This document shows, in pieces, positions 5,562 to 8,370 of a stretch of 8,370 bases of DNA. Each line of letters begins with the position of its first letter. Within the stretch, counting starts at the first letter, position 1. This DNA is from SFLA01 sp045533895 (GTDB lineage: Bacteria > Bacillota > Clostridia > Oscillospirales > CAG-382), in NCBI GenBank assembly GCA_045533895.1, contig JAZSIT010000017.1, positions 1-8,370 of the forward strand. Direction: 5' to 3'. A program made the position numbers and the translations under genes. Below the pieces are notes generated by a model. It ran no database searches, was not told where the DNA came from, and was given only the letters and a program-made list of their open reading frames with translations.

Positions 5562-6776
5562 TTAAGTGCGGTAATCGCCGTTTATCTTAACGTATTCGTA
5601 GGTAAGATCACAGCCCCAAGCAGAGGCAGAGCAATCACCGTCACCCAATGAAATAAGTATTTCAATTTCTTTTTCCAGTAATATTTCTTTTGCTTTTTCC
5701 TCGGAGAAGGGGACTCCGACACCATTTTCGCAAACCTTTATCTCACCCTTTTCACTGCGGAAAGCGATGGAAATCTTGGTAATATCCACATCAGCACCGC
5801 TGTAACCGATAGCGCACATTTCGCGGCCCCAGTTAGCGTCCGCACCGAACATAGCGGTTTTTACAAGGCTGGAGCAAATAATGCTTTTTGCGCATATTTT
5901 CGCGGTTTCTTCGTCCTTTGCCTCGGTAACAATACACTCAAGCAGTTTTGTGGCACCTTCGCCGTCGCCCGCAATCATTCTGCAGAGATTGACAGTAAGG
6001 GTATTGAGCGCCTTCATAAAAATGGCGTAATCTTCGTTTTCTTCGTTAATTTCAGCGTTTTCCGCCGTACCGTTTGCAAGCACTACGACCATATCATTGG
6101 TGGAAGTGTCTCCATCGACACTGACCATATTAAAGGTATTTTTTATATCGTTGGAGAGCGCTTTTTGAAGCATTTCGGGGGAGATAGCGCAATCGGTAGT
6201 AATGAACACCAGCATTGTTGCCATATTAGGGTGTATCATACCGCTACCCTTGGCAATACCGCCCATACGGCAAATCTTGCCATCAACCGTAAATTCAACC
6301 GCAACTTCTTTGGAAATTGTGTCTGTGGTCATTATTGCGTGTGCGGCGTTCTGGCTTCCGTTGTAAGAAAGTCCGTTTTTAAGTTCTTCCATACCGCCAG
6401 CAATAGGGTCAATACACATAGGCTGACCGATAACTCCGGTAGATGCAACCACAACATCATTTGCAGGGATTCCGAGAGCAACGGAAGTAAGCTTGCACAT
6501 TTCTTTTGCAATCTGCAGTCCGTTTGCGTTGCAGGTGTTTGCGTTACCGCTGTTGCAGATTATCGCCTGCGCTTTACCGTCGGAAAGATTGCGCATATCC
6601 AGAAGCAGAGGCGCGCCCTTAACGATATTTGTGGTATATACTGCGGCGGCGGAAGCGGGAACATCGCTTACAATGAGCGCCAAGTCCTTTTTCATACGGT
6701 TTTTACGAATACCGCAGTGTATTCCGTTGGCTTTATATCCTTTTGCGGCACATACGCCGCCGGAAATAAGATTCAT
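5562..6776 (-). CDS. argJ: Glutamate N-acetyltransferase / amino-acid acetyltransferase (ornithine acetyltransferase)
   Basis: It moves the acetyl group from N-acetylornithine to glutamate, closing the acetyl cycle. Bifunctional members also make N-acetylglutamate from acetyl-CoA. The 404 residues are full length. The autocleavage site M-A-T-M-L is at 185-189, with cleavage expected between Ala186 and Thr187 so that Thr187 becomes the nucleophile; it is preceded by K-G-S-G-M-I-H-P-N. Other family motifs are C-N-S-G-N-A-N-T (74-81), A-S-T-G-V-I-G (111-117), T-T-D-T (150-153), D-G-D-T-S-T-N-D, G-A-D-x-N-W-G-R and the C-terminal D-Y-R-T. The ribosome binding site AAGGAGAA lies about 8 bp before the ATG. 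No argA or argE is in the window, consistent with a bifunctional ArgJ, but bifunctionality cannot be read from sequence alone. Confidence 0.96.
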   Translation of the reverse strand: MNLISGGVCAAKGYKANGIHCGIRKNRMKKDLALIVSDVPASAAAVYTTNIVKGAPLLLDMRNLSDGKAQAIICNSGNANTCNANGLQIAKEMCKLTSVALGIPANDVVVASTGVIGQPMCIDPIAGGMEELKNGLSYNGSQNAAHAIMTTDTISKEVAVEFTVDGKICRMGGIAKGSGMIHPNMATMLVFITTDCAISPEMLQKALSNDIKNTFNMVSVDGDTSTNDMVVVLANGTAENAEINEENEDYAIFMKALNTLTVNLCRMIAGDGEGATKLLECIVTEAKDEETAKICAKSIICSSLVKTAMFGADANWGREMCAIGYSGADVDITKISIAFRSEKGEIKVCENGVGVPFSEEKAKEILLEKEIEILISLGDGDCSASAWGCDLTYEYVKINGDYRT

Positions 6777-6793
6777 TTCTAATTCTCCTTATA

Positions 6794-7717
6794 TCAAACA
6801 CAAAGTCCGGTTTTTTCGTCAACACCCAGCAGGATGTTCATGTTTTGTATTGCTGCACCCGAAGCGCCCTTGCCGAGATTATCAAATCTTGCAGTAAGTA
6901 GTATTCTGTCTTGGTTGCCGTGAACGCTTATGCACATATCATCTCTGCCGGACAAAGCGTTAGCGGATAACATTCCGTTTTCGTCTTCGCTGTCATCACA
7001 GTATATGAGTCCGGTTTTGTAATAATCGCGGTACAAAGCGCGAATCTCATCAATTCCCGCAGTAACGCCTTTTTTAAACAAAGGAACGGTAACTTCCATT
7101 CCGCTGTAAAAGTCTGCAACTATGGGACAAAAAACAGGGGCATTTTCAAGTTCGCAAACATACGCCATCTCTTTAAGATGCTTATGTTGCTGTGTAAGTC
7201 CGTACTGTCTGGGTGCTTTAAGCAAGGGAGAAGCGTTTTCGGCCTCGTATTCGGCTATCATTTTTTTACCGCCGCCTGAATATCCGGTGAGGGAAAAACA
7301 GGAAAGACAAGCATCTTTATTAATAACATTATTCTGTGTAAGAGGTGCAATTAACGCAATAAAACCACTGGCATGGCAACCGGGATTTGCAATACGGTTG
7401 CTGTTAAATATCTTTTCTCTCTGACCTTCAAGCTCGGGGAAACCGTAAGTCCACATAGGGGAGACACGGTGTGCAGTAGATGTATCAATAATTTTAACCT
7501 TTGCATCCCCTGCGAGCCCAACGGCTTCAACTGCGGCTGCATCGGGCAGGCAAAGAAATACAATATCAGCACTTAATATTGCTTCTTTTCTTGAAGACGC
7601 ATCTTTACGTTTTTCTTCGGGCAGTTTTATAAGATTAAGATCGGTGCGGGCGGAAAGTCGTTCAGCTATCCGCAATCCGGTGGTACCCGCGCTGCCGTCT
7701 ATAAATACATTTGTCAT
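6794..7717 (-). CDS. argC: N-acetyl-gamma-glutamyl-phosphate reductase, short (type 2) form
   Basis: It reduces N-acetylglutamyl phosphate with NADPH to the semialdehyde, the third step of the pathway. The N-terminal G-S-A-G-T-T-G (8-14) is the dinucleotide-binding turn, N-P-G-C-H-A-S-G (111-118) carries the catalytic Cys114, and D-N-L-G-K-G-A-S-G-A-A-I-Q-N-M-N (279-294) is the conserved C-terminal signature. The 307-residue length and the opening V-F-I-D-G-x-A-G-T-T-G fit the shorter type 2 subfamily rather than the roughly 345-residue type 1 enzyme common in Bacillus. The ATG overlaps the argH stop by 4 bases (ATGA), and no strong ribosome binding site is seen, so translation is probably coupled to argH. 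The gap to argJ is 17 bp. Confidence 0.94.
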   Translation of the reverse strand: MTNVFIDGSAGTTGLRIAERLSARTDLNLIKLPEEKRKDASSRKEAILSADIVFLCLPDAAAVEAVGLAGDAKVKIIDTSTAHRVSPMWTYGFPELEGQREKIFNSNRIANPGCHASGFIALIAPLTQNNVINKDACLSCFSLTGYSGGGKKMIAEYEAENASPLLKAPRQYGLTQQHKHLKEMAYVCELENAPVFCPIVADFYSGMEVTVPLFKKGVTAGIDEIRALYRDYYKTGLIYCDDSEDENGMLSANALSGRDDMCISVHGNQDRILLTARFDNLGKGASGAAIQNMNILLGVDEKTGLCV

Positions 7718-8370
7718 TTTCCAAGCATCTCTTTCACGTAATTAATCTGTGCAACAACTGAATTAACAGAGGTTCCGCCTTCTGAAATGCGTTTTTCAAT
7801 ACATGTCATAAGGTCGATCTCTGTATATACATCCGTTTCAAACAGTTCGCAGTATTCTTTGTAAGTTTCAATGGGGAGTTCCTCAAGCACAGTATTCTTT
7901 TCGATACACATGGCTACGAGCATTCCAGAAATTTTATAAGCGCTTCTGAAAGGAAGTCCTTTCTTTACAAGGTAATCTGCAAGGTCTGTTGCGTTTATAA
8001 AACCTTTCTGCGCCGCCCGCTTCATGTTAGCGGTATTGGCACGCAGCGTTTCTATCATTCCGGTAAAGACCTTAAGACACATTATAACGGTATCGCAAGC
8101 GTCAAATACGCTTTCTTTGTCTTCCTGCATATCCTTATTGTACGCAAGCGGCAGTCCTTTTAAGGTGGTGAGGAGAGAAATAAGATCGCCGTATACTCTG
8201 CCAGTTTTTCCTCGCACAAGCTCCGCCATATCGGGATTTTTCTTTTGGGGCATTATAGAAGAGCCTGTTGTGTATGCATCGGAAAGCTCAATAAACTTAA
8301 ATTACAAACTTTCCATCAGTATAATTTCTTCGGAAAAACGGGAAAGGTGCATCATCAGTATGGATAAAGC
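7714..8370 (-). CDS. argH: Argininosuccinate lyase, 3' part (cut by window edge, interrupted by an in-frame stop)
   Basis: ArgH splits argininosuccinate into arginine and fumarate, the last step of the pathway. The frame from the right edge reads L-M-M-H-L-S-R-F-S-E-E-I-I-L, then M-E-S-L and a TAA, then F-K-F-I-E-L-S-D-A-Y-T-T-G-S-S-I-M-P-Q-K-K-N-P-D. The G-S-S-x-M-P-Q-K-K-N-P signature holds the catalytic serine loop. The C-terminal domain follows, with L-P-L-A-Y-N-K-D-M-Q-E-D-K, A-T-D-L-A-D-Y-L and G-G-T-S-V. The TAA at 8302-8304 sits where family members have a Glu before F-x-F-I-E-L, with conserved sequence on both sides in the same frame. The unbroken part is 7714-8301; the ATG at 8251-8253 is the Met of the signature, not a start. 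It is either a real nonsense mutation or a sequence error near a contig end. The gene overlaps argC by 4 bp. Confidence 0.85.
8302..8304 (-). other. In-frame TAA stop inside argH
   Basis: The minus-strand codon is TAA, with recognisable argH coding on both sides in the same frame and no net frameshift. The five codons between E-E-I-I-L and F-K-F-I-E-L read Met-Glu-Ser-Leu-stop, where relatives have about Trp-x-Ser-x-Glu. One substitution (GAA to TAA) would explain the stop. An extra A before a TGG plus one lost G before the AA would restore both the Trp and the Glu. The site is within 70 bp of the window edge. Confidence 0.75.

Noticed and set aside
6165..6782. Plus-strand open frame of 205 codons opposite argJ
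   Set aside because: It is antisense to conserved argJ, with a Cys/His/Asn-rich composition typical of a complementary-frame artefact.
8251..8253. ATG as start of a shorter ArgH-like protein
   Set aside because: This Met is inside the conserved G-S-S-I-M-P-Q-K-K-N-P signature, and the conserved residues before it are present in the same frame.
8302..8304. Alternative genetic code with TAA read as an amino acid
   Set aside because: TAA ends argF, argD, argB, argJ and the plus-strand genes at the expected protein lengths, so it works as a normal stop here.

Overview
This window looks like chromosomal DNA of a low-to-moderate GC Firmicute, most likely an uncultured member of the Clostridia (Oscillospirales-like). 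That assignment rests on the clostridial style of the surface protein (Pro/Glu-rich pentapeptide linker plus GLUG-type repeats), strong GGAGG-type ribosome binding sites, a consensus sigma-A promoter, and the character of the arginine enzymes. It is inferred from protein style only; no rRNA or other marker gene is present.

Layout. (1) Positions 1-1074, plus strand: the 3' end of a gene for a secreted or surface protein. It has eight 15-bp repeats encoding S-E-P-E-V-like pentapeptides, followed by a GLUG-like beta-helical domain. It ends at a rho-independent terminator (1082-1107). (2) Positions 1075-1218: an intergenic regulatory region with that terminator, a second small hairpin, an inverted repeat, and a near-perfect promoter (TTGACG, 17 bp, TATAAT). 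(3) Positions 1219-2465, plus strand: a compact AT-rich three-gene cassette. It encodes an unrecognised 167-residue protein, an ArsR-type winged-helix regulator with a C-terminal DUF2087 domain, and a stand-alone 68-residue XRE-type helix-turn-helix protein. (4) Positions 2472-2500: a strong hairpin terminator between two convergent transcription units. (5) Positions 2516-8370, minus strand, read right to left: an arginine biosynthesis operon argH-argC-argJ-argB-argD-argF. It is tightly packed (4-bp overlap, then gaps of 17, 17, 5 and 0 bp) and its start lies beyond the right edge.

Together the operon genes encode the acetyl-recycling route from glutamate to arginine. ArgJ makes N-acetylglutamate and recovers the acetyl group from N-acetylornithine. 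ArgB, ArgC and ArgD convert N-acetylglutamate to N-acetylornithine. ArgF makes citrulline and ArgH releases arginine from argininosuccinate. argG is not in the window; it may lie upstream of argH or elsewhere. ArgB has the long N-terminal helix of arginine-inhibited enzymes, so feedback control probably acts there.

The main anomalies are an in-frame TAA in argH, 69 bp from the right edge, inside otherwise conserved sequence, and the uncharacterised AT-rich regulator cassette. No CRISPR array, tRNA, rRNA, insertion sequence or clear novel defence system is visible.
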